Below are positions 7,640 to 17,067 of a stretch of DNA of 64,000 nucleotides, one piece after another. The translations under genes and the position numbers were made by a program. The stretch comes from UBA9076 sp964418835 (lineage in GTDB: Bacteria > Bacillota_I > Bacilli_A > Erysipelotrichales > Erysipelotrichaceae). Numbering within the stretch: the first letter of the stretch is position 1; each line of letters starts with the position of its first letter. Below the pieces are notes generated by a model, which was not told where the DNA came from, searched no databases, and was given only the letters and a program-made list of their open reading frames with translations. The stretch lies in NCBI GenBank assembly GCA_964418835.1, contig CAYQNJ010000003.1, positions 62,001 to 126,000 of the forward strand. The letters run 5' to 3'.

Positions 7640-9145
7640 ATGGAAAATAATGATGAAATAGTAAGGGTCAAACTTGAAAGACATCTTTGGCCTGATGAAA
7701 TAGAAGAAAAAAGAAAAAAAAGAAATAGTAAACTTAAATTAATTGTGACATTATTAAGTCTTTTAGTTATGTTTACGTTAGGATATTTAGTAGGTTTTGG
7801 GACAAGTGGATATTCTATATCTGATAATGCTTCAAATGATAATGTAAATGAAAAGTTTTCTTATATTTTAAATATAATGAGTAATAAATGGTTCTTTGCA
7901 AAAGATGATCCAGAGATAGTTGAACATGTTATGGATAAAGCTTTTTATGGTATGACTTCTAATGAAGAAGTTGATCCACATACAACATATATGTCTGCGG
8001 ATGAAATAGAAGAATTCACACATAACATTAATATGGATTTTGTAGGAATTGGAGTACAATTCTTTAATGCAAAAGATTATTCAATAGTAAAAAAAGTATT
8101 TAAGAATTCTCCTGCAGAACAAGCAGGGGTAATGGCTGGAGATATTATATATAAAGTTGATGGTGTTGAGATTGCAGGTAAAACAAGTGATGAGATTGTT
8201 AATTTAGTTCAAGGTAAAGAAAATACAAAGGTTACTATTGAGTTTATTAGACAAGGAGAACCTGTAACATTAGATATTATTAGAGCTCAAATAAATGCGA
8301 CTACATTTGGTGAGATGGTAAGTGAAGATATAGGTTATTTAGAAATCTATCAATTTGGAAATTCCACTTCTGATGAAGTTAATGAATATTTAAGAAGTAT
8401 GAGTGAACAAGGATTAAAGAAATTAATTATTGATGTTAGAGATAATGGTGGAGGGTATTTAGATGCTTTAGAGCATATCTTAAATTATTTGCTACCTTCA
8501 AATACACTGATTATGCAACAAGAATATTCTAATGGAAGTATAGATTTATCAAGAACTACAAAAGGTGAATATACAAATATAGATGAAATAGTTATTTTGA
8601 TTAATGAAAATACAGCAAGTGCTTCAGAAGTTATGACTATGGCTTTAAAAGAACAAAGAGATGATGTTACTGTAGTAGGTACTAAATCTTATGGAAAAGG
8701 TACTGTTCAAATTACTCAATCATTTAAAGATGGTTCAGCTATAAAATATACTACTTCAAAATGGTTAAGTCCTAGCGGTGTTTGGGTTAATAAAGAAGGC
8801 ATTGAACCTGATGTATTAGTAGAACTTCCAACAGTTATAACTACTCCATATGGTTCAATGGAAGAAGGAAGTATACTAGAGGTTGATAGTGTTAATGTTA
8901 ACACTGCAAGTGCACAACTATCTTTAGAGTTTTTAGGATATACGATAGATAGAATAGATGGATATTTTAATGAAGTCACAAAAGAAGCTATAAAGTCATT
9001 TCAAAGCGATCATTCTATAGAAGTTACTGGTGTTTTAGATTCTAATACATTTGAGGCGATATATTCAGCTGTTTCATTAGAATTGTCTATGAATAAGTTA
9101 AGAGATAATCAATATCAAAAAGCATTGGAGATATTAAATGGATAA
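7640..9145 (+). CDS. S41 family C-terminal processing peptidase (CtpA/CtpB type)
   Basis: The 501-residue protein has a basic cytoplasmic tail and one membrane anchor (about residues 36-55), then a PDZ domain (about 135-215, with SPAEQAGVMAGDIIYKVDG), an S41 catalytic domain (about 215-385) and a C-terminal peptidoglycan-binding domain (about 410-480, with AIKSFQSDHSIEVTGVLDSNTF). The Ser-Lys dyad is visible in NENTASASEVM and KSYGKGTVQ. Such proteases trim exported proteins, and CtpB acts in sporulation signalling in Bacillus. In Bacillus the ctpB gene also lies near ftsEX and uvrB, so gene order supports the call. It overlaps uvrB by eight bases. Confidence 0.92.
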   Translation: MENNDEIVRVKLERHLWPDEIEEKRKKRNSKLKLIVTLLSLLVMFTLGYLVGFGTSGYSISDNASNDNVNEKFSYILNIMSNKWFFAKDDPEIVEHVMDKAFYGMTSNEEVDPHTTYMSADEIEEFTHNINMDFVGIGVQFFNAKDYSIVKKVFKNSPAEQAGVMAGDIIYKVDGVEIAGKTSDEIVNLVQGKENTKVTIEFIRQGEPVTLDIIRAQINATTFGEMVSEDIGYLEIYQFGNSTSDEVNEYLRSMSEQGLKKLIIDVRDNGGGYLDALEHILNYLLPSNTLIMQQEYSNGSIDLSRTTKGEYTNIDEIVILINENTASASEVMTMALKEQRDDVTVVGTKSYGKGTVQITQSFKDGSAIKYTTSKWLSPSGVWVNKEGIEPDVLVELPTVITTPYGSMEEGSILEVDSVNVNTASAQLSLEFLGYTIDRIDGYFNEVTKEAIKSFQSDHSIEVTGVLDSNTFEAIYSAVSLELSMNKLRDNQYQKALEILNG

Positions 9146-11111
9146 GTTTAAATTAGTTTCAAAGTTTAAACCAACAGGAGATCAACCAAAAGCTATAGAA
9201 GAGTTGGTTGATGGTTTAAATGCAGGATTAAAACAACAGGTTTTACTAGGGGCTACAGGTACTGGTAAAACTTTTACCATTGGTAATGTAATAGAAAGAG
9301 TTAATAAACCTACCTTGGTTTTTTCTCATAATAAAACTCTTGCAGGACAATTGTATGGTGAGTTTAAGGAGTTATTTCCTAATAATAGAGTTGAGTATTT
9401 TGTGTCGAACTTTGATTTTTATCAACCAGAAGCCTATATGCCTAGAACTGACACATATATAGAAAAAACAGCTAGTATCAATGAAGAGTTAGACATGTTA
9501 AGAATGGCAGCGGTAAACTCTGTACTTGAAAGAAGAGATACAATTATTGTTGCTTCTGTTGCATGTATTTATGCTTCTAGTGATCCTGAACAGTATAGAG
9601 ATATGTTTTTTGCTTTAAGATTAGGTGAAGAAATAGATAGAAAAGAACTTTTAATGAAACTTGTTGATAGACAATATAAAAGAAATGATATCGAACAAGG
9701 CAGGGGTACTTTTAGGGTAAGAGGAGATGTTATTGAAATTGTTCCTGGACATACTGATCAATGGATCATTAGAATTGAGATGTTTGGTGATCAAATAGAG
9801 AGAATTACAGAAGTTGATGTAGTTACTAAAAAAGTATTAAATGCTTATACTGTGTATATTATTTATCCAGCTACAGGATATGCCAGAGAAAGAGAAAAGA
9901 TGTTAGAAGCTTGTGTAGGAATAGAAGCTGAACTTAAAGATAGATTATCTTTTTTTGAAAAAGAAGGAAAATTATTAGAAAAAGAAAGACTTGAACAAAG
10001 ATGTTCTTATGATATAGAAGCTTTAAGAGAATTTGGGTTTTGTTCTGGAATAGAAAACTATTCAATGTATATTGATGGTAGAAAACCAGGAGAAAGACCA
10101 TTTAATTTGTTTGACTATTTCCCGGATGATTTTTTGTTGGTTGTGGATGAATCACATGTTTCATTACCTCAAATTAGGGGCATGTACAATGGTGATAGAG
10201 CTAGAAAAGAAACACTAGTTAATTATGGTTTTAGATTACCTAGTGCATTAGAGAATAGACCGATGAGATTTAATGAGTTTGAAGAACAGACTAATCAAGT
10301 TATTTATTGTAGTGCTACTCCTGGGGATTATGAACTAGATCAAGTTAATCATGAAGTCGTAGAGCAAATTATTAGGCCAACAGGTTTACTTGATCCAATA
10401 GTAGAAGTTAGACCTACTAGAGGTCAAATTGATGATATTAGTAGTGAAATTGATGAGAGAATTGCAAGAAATGAAAGAGTGTTAATTACAGCATTAACTG
10501 TTAGGATGGCTGAAGATTTAACTGAGTATTTAAAACAAAGAAACTATAAAATTATGTATTTACATCATGAAACAAAAACACTTGAAAGAACAGAGGTTAT
10601 TAGAGATTTAAGGTTGGGGAAGATTGATGTAATAGTAGGAATTAACTTATTAAGGGAAGGATTAGATATTCCTGAAGTTTCATTAGTATGTATATTAGAT
10701 GCTGATAAAGAAGGGTTCTTAAGGTCTCAAAGATCTCTTATACAAACGATTGGTAGAGCTGCAAGAAATGCACAAGGAAAGGTTATTATGTATGGAGATA
10801 CAGTAACTGATTCAATGAGAAAAGCTTTAGATGAAACTAATAGAAGAAGAAAGATTCAAGAAGATTTTAATAAGGCTCATAACATTACTCCAAAAACAAT
10901 TGTAAAAGATATTCATGATTCTATTTCTGGTAAAGAAACAAAAGAAATGGCAGCCAAGTATATGAAGAGTAAGATTAAACCTAGTAAGCTTGAAAGAGCT
11001 AAGTTAATAGAGAGTTTGGAAAAAGAAATGAGAGATGCTGCAAGAATTATGGATTTTGAAAGAGCTGCAGAACTTAGAGATATTGTATTTGAACTTAAAG
11101 CAGAAGATTAG
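9138..11111 (+). CDS. uvrB: UvrABC excision nuclease subunit B
   Basis: A full-length 657-residue UvrB. It has Walker A GATGTGKTFT (about residues 39-48), the beta-hairpin region YYQPEAY-like (here FDFYQPEAYMPRTDTYIEK), helicase motifs including VDESH and the QTIGRAARN box, and a C-terminal UVR domain (about 620-655) that contacts UvrC. It verifies damage after UvrA loading and recruits UvrC for incision. uvrA is not in this window downstream of it, which differs from the common uvrB-uvrA pairing. The start overlaps the preceding gene. It contains almost none of the TGCGR words common elsewhere in the window. Confidence 0.97.
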   Translation: MDKFKLVSKFKPTGDQPKAIEELVDGLNAGLKQQVLLGATGTGKTFTIGNVIERVNKPTLVFSHNKTLAGQLYGEFKELFPNNRVEYFVSNFDFYQPEAYMPRTDTYIEKTASINEELDMLRMAAVNSVLERRDTIIVASVACIYASSDPEQYRDMFFALRLGEEIDRKELLMKLVDRQYKRNDIEQGRGTFRVRGDVIEIVPGHTDQWIIRIEMFGDQIERITEVDVVTKKVLNAYTVYIIYPATGYAREREKMLEACVGIEAELKDRLSFFEKEGKLLEKERLEQRCSYDIEALREFGFCSGIENYSMYIDGRKPGERPFNLFDYFPDDFLLVVDESHVSLPQIRGMYNGDRARKETLVNYGFRLPSALENRPMRFNEFEEQTNQVIYCSATPGDYELDQVNHEVVEQIIRPTGLLDPIVEVRPTRGQIDDISSEIDERIARNERVLITALTVRMAEDLTEYLKQRNYKIMYLHHETKTLERTEVIRDLRLGKIDVIVGINLLREGLDIPEVSLVCILDADKEGFLRSQRSLIQTIGRAARNAQGKVIMYGDTVTDSMRKALDETNRRRKIQEDFNKAHNITPKTIVKDIHDSISGKETKEMAAKYMKSKIKPSKLERAKLIESLEKEMRDAARIMDFERAAELRDIVFELKAED

Positions 11112-11123
11112 TTCTGCTTTTTT
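11099..11123 (+). terminator. Terminator after uvrB
   Basis: AGCAGAA pairs with TTCTGCT around the stop codon, followed by six Ts. Confidence 0.82.
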
Positions 11124-11202
11124 AATATTATGTTAAAATACAATTTAACCATAATCTTAAGATTTCTTAAGGTTGGTTACAATGTATTAAGTAATGAGTT
11201 TA

Positions 11203-11211
11203 TGTTATAGT
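11203..11211 (+). promoter_or_regulatory. Extended -10 promoter of the PASTA protein gene
   Basis: TGTTATAGT lies 24 bases before the start codon; no convincing -35 box. Confidence 0.4.
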
Positions 11212-11234
11212 TTTATAGATGGAAGGAAGACTTT

Positions 11235-12938
11235 ATGAGTGATAATAAAAAGAACTTCATGGAAGCTTTAGCCAAGGAAATAGAAGCCAAAAAATCTGGT
11301 TCAAATGAACCTAATAATATAAATAATGATGTTAAACCTAAGCTAGAGGAAATTAAAAAATCAAATGTAGATTCACCTGATAGTTTTGAGAAGGAAACAT
11401 TTACTAGAATAGAGAAAAACAAGTTTACCTTCAATCCTAAAGTAGCAGGTGTTATTGGTTTAGCAACTGTTCTATTAGCTGTTTTATCATATTTTCTTTT
11501 CTTTGCGCCAAAAATTGAAATGCCTGTTTTTGTGGGTAAGAATATAAGTGAGTTTTCTACATGGGCAACACAATATGAAATAGATAGAACTGGTGTAGTT
11601 GTATCAAAAGAATATAATTTTGAACTAGATAAAGATGTTGTAATTAGTCAAAGTATTAGTCCAGGTTCAAAAATAAAAAAAGATACAAAAATATCAATAG
11701 TAACTTCTGATGGACCAAATCCAGATGATTTAGTAACATTTCCTGATATTAAGAATATGAATTTGGATGAAATCCAAGCTTGGATCAAAGAAAATAAATT
11801 ATTAAAAACAAAGGTAGTTACTGAATTTAGTACAACTGTACCTAAAGATATGGTAATTAATTTTGATTTAAAGAATATTAGTGAAAATAATTTTACTAGA
11901 GGTACCAACTTAAATATAACTGTATCAAAAGGTGAAGCACCAGCAGGTCAAGTTACAGTAGAAGAATTTTCTAATAAATCATTTGAAGAAATGAAAACAT
12001 GGGCTAATGGTAAAAAAGTCAATTTAGAAAAAACAGAATCATATAGTGATACTGTCTTAGTAGGTAATATAATATCCCAAAGTGCTAAATCAGGAACAGC
12101 TATAAAACAAGGTGAAACTATTAAAGTAGTGGTTTCAAAAGGTAAAGCTGTTAAAATACCTAACTTAGTAGGTTATACACCAACAATGCTAGAAGCATGG
12201 AGTGCTTCCCCTGATAGTAAAGTTACTGTTGTAAAAAAAGAAGTGTATGATAAAGCACCTTATGGGAATGTAATAGCACAATCTATTCCAGCAAATAGTG
12301 CAGTAGATCAAGGTGAAGTATTAGAATTGACAGTTTCTTTATATCTACCAGTACTTCAAACATCAAGTGATGCTTGGTATGGTAAGAATTATATGGAGTT
12401 AATTGCAAAGGTTGATGAGTGGAACTATAGAGGAGCAAATATCTATGCGGGACCTTGGATTCAAGGTGAGTATAGCGATACAATCGCAAAAGGTGGAATA
12501 CTTGAGTATATTTGTGCAGATGTTAATGGTTATGAATTAACAGGAAACAGTCAATATTCAAGAGGTTGTGAAAGACCACTTCCATTAAATGCGAAGATTG
12601 GTATGAAGGTTTCTTTAGGAAAAGATCCAAATAAACCAAAACCAACACCAGAACCAACAGCTACACCAGAACCAACAGCTACACCAGAACCAAAACCACA
12701 ACAAGGAACTGTTGTTATTAAGTATTTAGATGTTAATACAAATAAACCACCAATATTGGAAGGTGGAATTCCTAAACTTGACGTTACAATTACCGGAGAA
12801 GTTGGCACGAATTATAGTATTGAAAGTTACCTAGCTATTGATGGCTACACACTACAAGAAGGGCAAGACTACTCAAAATTTACAGGACAATATACTGCTT
12901 CACCTATTGAGATACAACTTAAGTACAGTAAGAATTAA
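11235..12938 (+). CDS. Membrane-anchored PASTA-repeat surface protein with C-terminal MucBP-like domain
   Basis: This 567-residue protein has a charged cytoplasmic tail (1-69), one membrane helix (about 70-90) and a large outer part. The outer part contains PASTA-type repeats, each ending in a pattern such as VISQSISPGSKIKKDTKISIVTSDGP or NVIAQSIPANSAVDQGEVLELTVS; I count about four. A Pro/Thr/Glu linker (PTPEPTATPEP) follows, then a C-terminal domain starting GTVVIKYLDVNTNKP that resembles MucBP. PASTA domains bind peptidoglycan or muropeptides, usually on PknB-type kinases or penicillin-binding proteins; here there is neither kinase nor transpeptidase domain. The ABC exporter genes 40 bases downstream may be co-transcribed. 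Its specific role is unknown. Confidence 0.78.
   Translation: MSDNKKNFMEALAKEIEAKKSGSNEPNNINNDVKPKLEEIKKSNVDSPDSFEKETFTRIEKNKFTFNPKVAGVIGLATVLLAVLSYFLFFAPKIEMPVFVGKNISEFSTWATQYEIDRTGVVVSKEYNFELDKDVVISQSISPGSKIKKDTKISIVTSDGPNPDDLVTFPDIKNMNLDEIQAWIKENKLLKTKVVTEFSTTVPKDMVINFDLKNISENNFTRGTNLNITVSKGEAPAGQVTVEEFSNKSFEEMKTWANGKKVNLEKTESYSDTVLVGNIISQSAKSGTAIKQGETIKVVVSKGKAVKIPNLVGYTPTMLEAWSASPDSKVTVVKKEVYDKAPYGNVIAQSIPANSAVDQGEVLELTVSLYLPVLQTSSDAWYGKNYMELIAKVDEWNYRGANIYAGPWIQGEYSDTIAKGGILEYICADVNGYELTGNSQYSRGCERPLPLNAKIGMKVSLGKDPNKPKPTPEPTATPEPTATPEPKPQQGTVVIKYLDVNTNKPPILEGGIPKLDVTITGEVGTNYSIESYLAIDGYTLQEGQDYSKFTGQYTASPIEIQLKYSKN
12645..12693 (+). repeat. 18-base tandem repeat encoding TPEPTA units
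   Basis: Two identical copies of the 18-base unit ACACCAGAACCAACAGCT (12645-12662 and 12663-12680) are followed by a partial third copy. They encode the Pro-Glu-Thr linker of the PASTA protein. Exact tandem identity means copy number could vary by slippage without breaking the frame. Confidence 0.85.
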
Positions 12939-12980
12939 TAATTTATTGTTTATTTATTAATATAACAAAGGAGAACATTT

Positions 12981-14543
12981 ATGAATTTCTTAAATAGAGC
13001 TTATAAAAATGTTACAAGAAGACTTACTAAATCAGTCTTACTAGCAATTACCTTTTTCTTGATTGGTAACTTAGTAATACTAGGTTTAGGTATAAGTCAA
13101 GCAGCTGAAAATGCTAAAACACTTACAAGACAAAAGATGAGAGCTGTAGTAAGTTATGAAGTTGATTATGAAGCATATTGGAACTATATAAACACACTTA
13201 CAGATCAAGATGAGATCGAAAAAGCTAACAATAACTATCCAAAACTTGATAAAGAAATAGCTTTGAAGATTGCACAAGATGAGGATGTAAGGACATTTAA
13301 CTATATGACTAGTTATGTAATGTATAGCCAAAACTTTGTAAATGTACCTTTAGGAAATGAAGAGTTCAATCAAAATAATTCATATATAGATGAAAATGGA
13401 AATACTGTTACATTTAAAAACCCTAATATTTATGTATTTACTAATACGATTCCAAATATGATTGAATTTGAAGAAGGTACCAATACAATTGTTGAAGGAA
13501 GATTTTATACACAAGAAGAAATAGACAGTAGTGCTAGTGTTGCTGTTATATCTCAAGAATTAGCACAAGTTAATAATTTTAGGCTAGGTGATGAAATTGT
13601 TCTATCAAATAATGACCTTTCAAATGGTGGCTATTATTCTGATTCGGGTATTACTCAAGAAAGTGTAAATAAAAGTTATGAAATAGTCGGAATATATTCA
13701 ACTACTAATGATATAGATCCTAATTCAGAAAGTTTTAAATACTTACCTGCATATAATAGTCCTAAAAACTATATTTACATTCCTTTAACTACAATGGGAA
13801 ATGATATGTTAGATGTTAACTTAAAATTTTATAACTATGAAAAGGAAAAAAATCCTGAATATTATACTGATGGTTATGTTCCTAAATTGGAGGATTTTTT
13901 AACCCCACATTCAGTTGTAATATTATTGAATGACCCATTAAATGTTGATTCTTTTGTTGAAAGAAACCAACCATTGCTTGCAGAGTACACAAGATTAAAT
14001 GCGAATAATGAATCTTTTAAAACAATTGCTAAACCGTTAGATACATTAAGTTTCTTCGCAAATGTCATTGTTTGGATAGTAGGTATTAATGCAATAGTAA
14101 TTATTTCGTTGGTAACTGCTCTTACATTAAAGACAAGAGAGTTTGAAATAGGTGTTCTATTATCATTAGGTGTTAGTAAGTTTAAGGTTGTAATGCAATT
14201 ATTTATGGAACTTGTTATAGTTGCTTTATTAGGTTTTACCTTGGCTGTTGCTAGTGGTTCATTAATTGCTGGTCAAGTTGGAGACAAGGTTCTAGAGTTT
14301 CAACAATCCCAACAAGATACAGTTGTTGATAATAACTATAATGGAGGTTGGGTAGACCCAACGAATTATTTTAGCAATGTTAGCCAAGATGAGTTATTTG
14401 AAGAATATAAAGTTAGTGTAAATCCAATGTTGATTGCACAAATATATGTTTTTGGATTAGGAGTGGTATTTATTGCGATTCTAATTCCATCAGTTATGAT
14501 TATGAGATTAAACCCTAAGCAAATTCTGCTTAGTACTAATTAG
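12981..14543 (+). CDS. FtsX/MacB-family ABC transporter permease with large external domain
   Basis: The 520-residue protein has helix 1 (about residues 18-40, LLAITFFLIGNLVILGLGI), a large extracellular domain (about 45-355), and three C-terminal helices. The latter begin with a cytoplasmic TLKTREFEIGVLLSLGVSKF motif typical of FtsX-like (PF02687) permeases and end in LNPKQILLS. The C-terminal signature is that of MacB-like exporters or lipoprotein and peptide-antibiotic efflux systems. It pairs with the ATPase that begins ten bases after its stop. Between helices 3 and 4 there is a hydrophilic stretch (QQSQQDTVVDNNYNGGWVDPTNYF). The substrate cannot be told from sequence. Confidence 0.85.
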   Translation: MNFLNRAYKNVTRRLTKSVLLAITFFLIGNLVILGLGISQAAENAKTLTRQKMRAVVSYEVDYEAYWNYINTLTDQDEIEKANNNYPKLDKEIALKIAQDEDVRTFNYMTSYVMYSQNFVNVPLGNEEFNQNNSYIDENGNTVTFKNPNIYVFTNTIPNMIEFEEGTNTIVEGRFYTQEEIDSSASVAVISQELAQVNNFRLGDEIVLSNNDLSNGGYYSDSGITQESVNKSYEIVGIYSTTNDIDPNSESFKYLPAYNSPKNYIYIPLTTMGNDMLDVNLKFYNYEKEKNPEYYTDGYVPKLEDFLTPHSVVILLNDPLNVDSFVERNQPLLAEYTRLNANNESFKTIAKPLDTLSFFANVIVWIVGINAIVIISLVTALTLKTREFEIGVLLSLGVSKFKVVMQLFMELVIVALLGFTLAVASGSLIAGQVGDKVLEFQQSQQDTVVDNNYNGGWVDPTNYFSNVSQDELFEEYKVSVNPMLIAQIYVFGLGVVFIAILIPSVMIMRLNPKQILLSTN

Positions 14544-14553
14544 GAGGTAATAT

Positions 14554-15231
14554 ATGAGTACGATTCTTAAATTAGAAAACATTAGTTATGGTTATATTGA
14601 TGGTGGTTTTAGAAGAGATATATTAAAAGATTTAAGTTATGAATTTGAAGAAGGGAAGTTTTATACAATTCTTGGTCCTTCTGGTTCTGGTAAGACAACT
14701 TTACTAAGTATTATTGCGGGATTAGATAAACAAGATTCTGGAAAGATATTTTACAAAGGCAAAAACTTAGATGATATTGGTTTATATCAATATAGAAGAA
14801 ACAGTATGGGTATTGTATTTCAGTCATATAATTTAATTAGTTATCTAAGTGGTATTGAAAATGTTTTAGTCGCAATGACTGAAACGGATAATGAATTACC
14901 AAAAAATCATAAAGAGTTAGGATATGCTTTATTAAATATGGTAGGAATTGTGGAAAGTAAGGCAGATAGGTTAGTAAACAAACTATCTGGTGGTGAGCAA
15001 CAAAGAGTTGCAATAGCTAGAAGTATGGCAAGTAATGTTGATTTAATCTTTGCGGATGAACCTACTGGAAATTTAGATACAGAAACAGCAAATGAAATAG
15101 TAAAGATATTTCAAATGCTTACTGAGAAATATGGGAAAACTATAATTGTAGTAACTCATAGTGATGAAGTAAGTAAACTGTCAGATTCAAGGGTTTTCTT
15201 GAAAGATGGAAAATTAGTTGATATTGAGTAG
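14554..15231 (+). CDS. LolD/MacB-type ABC transporter ATP-binding protein
   Basis: A 225-residue ATPase with Walker A (GPSGSGKTT, about residues 41-49), a Q-loop in FQSYNLI, signature LSGGEQQRVAIARS, and DEPTGNLDTET after Walker B. This composition matches the MacB/LolD/BceA group that partners FtsX-type permeases. It follows the permease by ten bases behind AGGAGG, so the two are one operon, possibly with the PASTA protein. A terminator starts at its stop codon. The function is ATP-driven work on an envelope substrate. Resistance, signalling or lipoprotein handling are all possible. Confidence 0.88.
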   Translation: MSTILKLENISYGYIDGGFRRDILKDLSYEFEEGKFYTILGPSGSGKTTLLSIIAGLDKQDSGKIFYKGKNLDDIGLYQYRRNSMGIVFQSYNLISYLSGIENVLVAMTETDNELPKNHKELGYALLNMVGIVESKADRLVNKLSGGEQQRVAIARSMASNVDLIFADEPTGNLDTETANEIVKIFQMLTEKYGKTIIVVTHSDEVSKLSDSRVFLKDGKLVDIE

Positions 15232-15251
15232 CTTAAAAAGCTACTCTTTTT
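15226..15251 (+). terminator. Terminator after the MacB-type exporter
   Basis: GAGTAGCT pairs with AGCTACTC around TAAAA, followed by five Ts. Confidence 0.85.
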
Positions 15252-15266
15252 ATAATTTAAGATTAA

Positions 15267-15275
15267 TGTTAATAT
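15267..15275 (+). promoter_or_regulatory. Possible extended -10 promoter of alaRT
   Basis: TGTTAATAT lies about 20 bases before the start codon, just after the terminator; the -35 region is poor. Confidence 0.4.
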
Positions 15276-15295
15276 TGTTAAAAGAGGTATAAAAT

Positions 15296-15781
15296 ATGGA
15301 TGAAATTAAACTTTTAAACATTTTAAAAAATGATCCAAGAATCTCTACTGAAGATTTAGCGGATATTTTAAATGAGAGTGAAGAAGATGTTCTAAAAACA
15401 AAATTAAAACTAGAAAAAGATAAAGTTATTTGTGGCTATCACACAATTATTAACTGGGATAAAACAAATACTGAAGAATGCTCAGCCATTATTGAGGTAA
15501 GTGCAAAACCAGAAAGAGATAAAGGTTATGATGAAGTAGCATCTAGAATTGCAAGATATCCAGAAGTTAAGAGTTTATATTTAATTAGTGGAAGAAGTGA
15601 GTTTATGGTTTTAATTGATGGGAAAACCATGAGAGAAGTTGCGGATTTTGTTGGACAAAAACTTGCACCAATTGAAGGGGTTAGTGCTACAGTTACTTTA
15701 TTTGTATTGAAGAAATATAAGATAGAGGGTGTAGTTTTAGATGAAAAAGAAAAAGATGAAAGAATGTTGATTAAACTATGA
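15296..15781 (+). CDS. alaR: Lrp/AsnC family regulator, AlaR-like
   Basis: A 161-residue protein with an N-terminal winged helix-turn-helix (about residues 3-55, LNILKNDPRISTEDLADILNES) and a C-terminal AsnC/RAM ligand-binding domain (about 65-145). It overlaps by four bases (ATGA) with an aminotransferase gene. The same pairing is the Bacillus alaR-alaT operon, in which the Lrp-type protein activates the alanine transaminase gene, so I infer amino-acid-responsive control of its partner. Symbol assignment rests on this gene pairing and family, not on operator evidence. Its start follows AGAGG. Confidence 0.82.
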   Translation: MDEIKLLNILKNDPRISTEDLADILNESEEDVLKTKLKLEKDKVICGYHTIINWDKTNTEECSAIIEVSAKPERDKGYDEVASRIARYPEVKSLYLISGRSEFMVLIDGKTMREVADFVGQKLAPIEGVSATVTLFVLKKYKIEGVVLDEKEKDERMLIKL

Positions 15782-16950
15782 GTAAAAAATATTTAAATGA
15801 TATTATTCAAACAATTCCACCTTCTGGTATAAGAAAGTTTTTTAATCTTGCTAATACTATGGAAGGAGTTGTTTCTTTAGGTGTTGGAGAACCAGACTTT
15901 CCTACACCTTGGCATATTAGAGAAGAAGCAATATATGCAATAGAAAAAGGAAGAACTTACTATACATCTAATGCTGGACTGCTAGAGTTAAGACAAGGTG
16001 TTTGTGATTATTATGCAAGAAGATTTAACATACATGGATATGAAGCAAAGAAAAATGCATTAATTACAGTTGGTGCTTCTGAAGCTATTGATATTGTGAT
16101 GAGAGCTATATTAAACCCTGGTGATGAAGTAATAGTATTAAATCCATCTTATGTTTCATATTCACCTACAATTAAACTAGCTGGTGGGGTTCCTGTTTAT
16201 ATTAATTTAAAGGAAGAAAATAGGTTTAAACTCTTACCGGAAGATTTAGAAAATGCTATTACAGATAAGACAAAAATGTTGTTTATTAACTTTCCAAGTA
16301 ATCCTACTGGTGGAGTTATGTCAAAAGAAGACTATGAAAAAATAGTGCCGATTATTAAAAAACATGATCTAGTGGTTTTGTCAGATGAGATATATTGTGA
16401 ATTATCATATGGTCATAAGTTTACTTCTATTGCTAGTTTTGATGAAATTAAAGACCAAGTAATATTATTGAATGGATTTTCTAAAGCATATTCTATGACA
16501 GGTTGGAGACTAGGTTATGTACTTGCTCATGAAGATATTATTAGTGCAATTACAATAATTCATCAGTATGTAATCATGTGTCCTAGTACAATTAGCCAGT
16601 ATGCAGCAATTGAAGCGATTAATCATGGGGATAAAGACTGTGAAATTCATAAGGAATCATTTGAACAAAGAAGAAACTTTATTGTTAATGGTTTAAATAA
16701 AATTGGTCTTACATGTCATATGCCAGAAGGAGCATTTTATGTGTTTCCAAGTATAAAAAGTACAGGAATGACTTCTGAGGAATTTTGTGAAGAGTTAATA
16801 ATGCAAGAAAAGGTAGCTGTAGTTCCAGGTAATGCTTTTGGAGAGTGTGGAGAAGGTTATATAAGAATTTCATATGCATATAGTATAGAAGAGATAAAAA
16901 TTGCATTAGAAAGAATGGAAAGATTCCTCAAAAATATACAAAGAAAATAA
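15778..16950 (+). CDS. alaT: PLP-dependent class I/II aminotransferase, AlaT-like
   Basis: A 390-residue fold-type I aminotransferase. The cofactor lysine is visible in NGFSKAYSMTGWRLGY (about residue 236), with NFPSNPTGG for the PLP ring and SDEIYCELSY nearby; the C-terminus has EGYIRISYA with the substrate-carboxylate arginine. It most likely interconverts alanine and pyruvate using 2-oxoglutarate, as AlaT does in Bacillus, though other substrates are possible in this subgroup (PatA, AspC-like). It is translationally coupled to the Lrp-type gene through ATGA. A weak hairpin follows the stop. Confidence 0.88.
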   Translation: MSKKYLNDIIQTIPPSGIRKFFNLANTMEGVVSLGVGEPDFPTPWHIREEAIYAIEKGRTYYTSNAGLLELRQGVCDYYARRFNIHGYEAKKNALITVGASEAIDIVMRAILNPGDEVIVLNPSYVSYSPTIKLAGGVPVYINLKEENRFKLLPEDLENAITDKTKMLFINFPSNPTGGVMSKEDYEKIVPIIKKHDLVVLSDEIYCELSYGHKFTSIASFDEIKDQVILLNGFSKAYSMTGWRLGYVLAHEDIISAITIIHQYVIMCPSTISQYAAIEAINHGDKDCEIHKESFEQRRNFIVNGLNKIGLTCHMPEGAFYVFPSIKSTGMTSEEFCEELIMQEKVAVVPGNAFGECGEGYIRISYAYSIEEIKIALERMERFLKNIQRK

Positions 16951-16962
16951 GGGTTCATTATT

Positions 16963-16985
16963 AAAGTCAATTTACATTGACTTTT
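16963..16985 (+). terminator. Weak terminator-like hairpin after alaT
   Basis: AAAGTCAA pairs with TTGACTTT around TTTACA; only four Ts follow, so termination may be partial. Confidence 0.5.
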
Positions 16986-17037
16986 CTAGTAAATTAGTAA
17001 TTAATACTCTAATGGGATTAATTATCGATAAAGTTAA

Positions 17038-17046
17038 TGTTATAAT
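17038..17046 (+). promoter_or_regulatory. Extended -10 promoter of the VWA surface-protein gene
   Basis: TGTTATAAT lies 22 bases before the ATG, leaving a very short leader that still carries the GGGGGAG ribosome binding site. Confidence 0.6.
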
Positions 17047-17067
17047 GCTAACAATGGGGGAGTGGGA

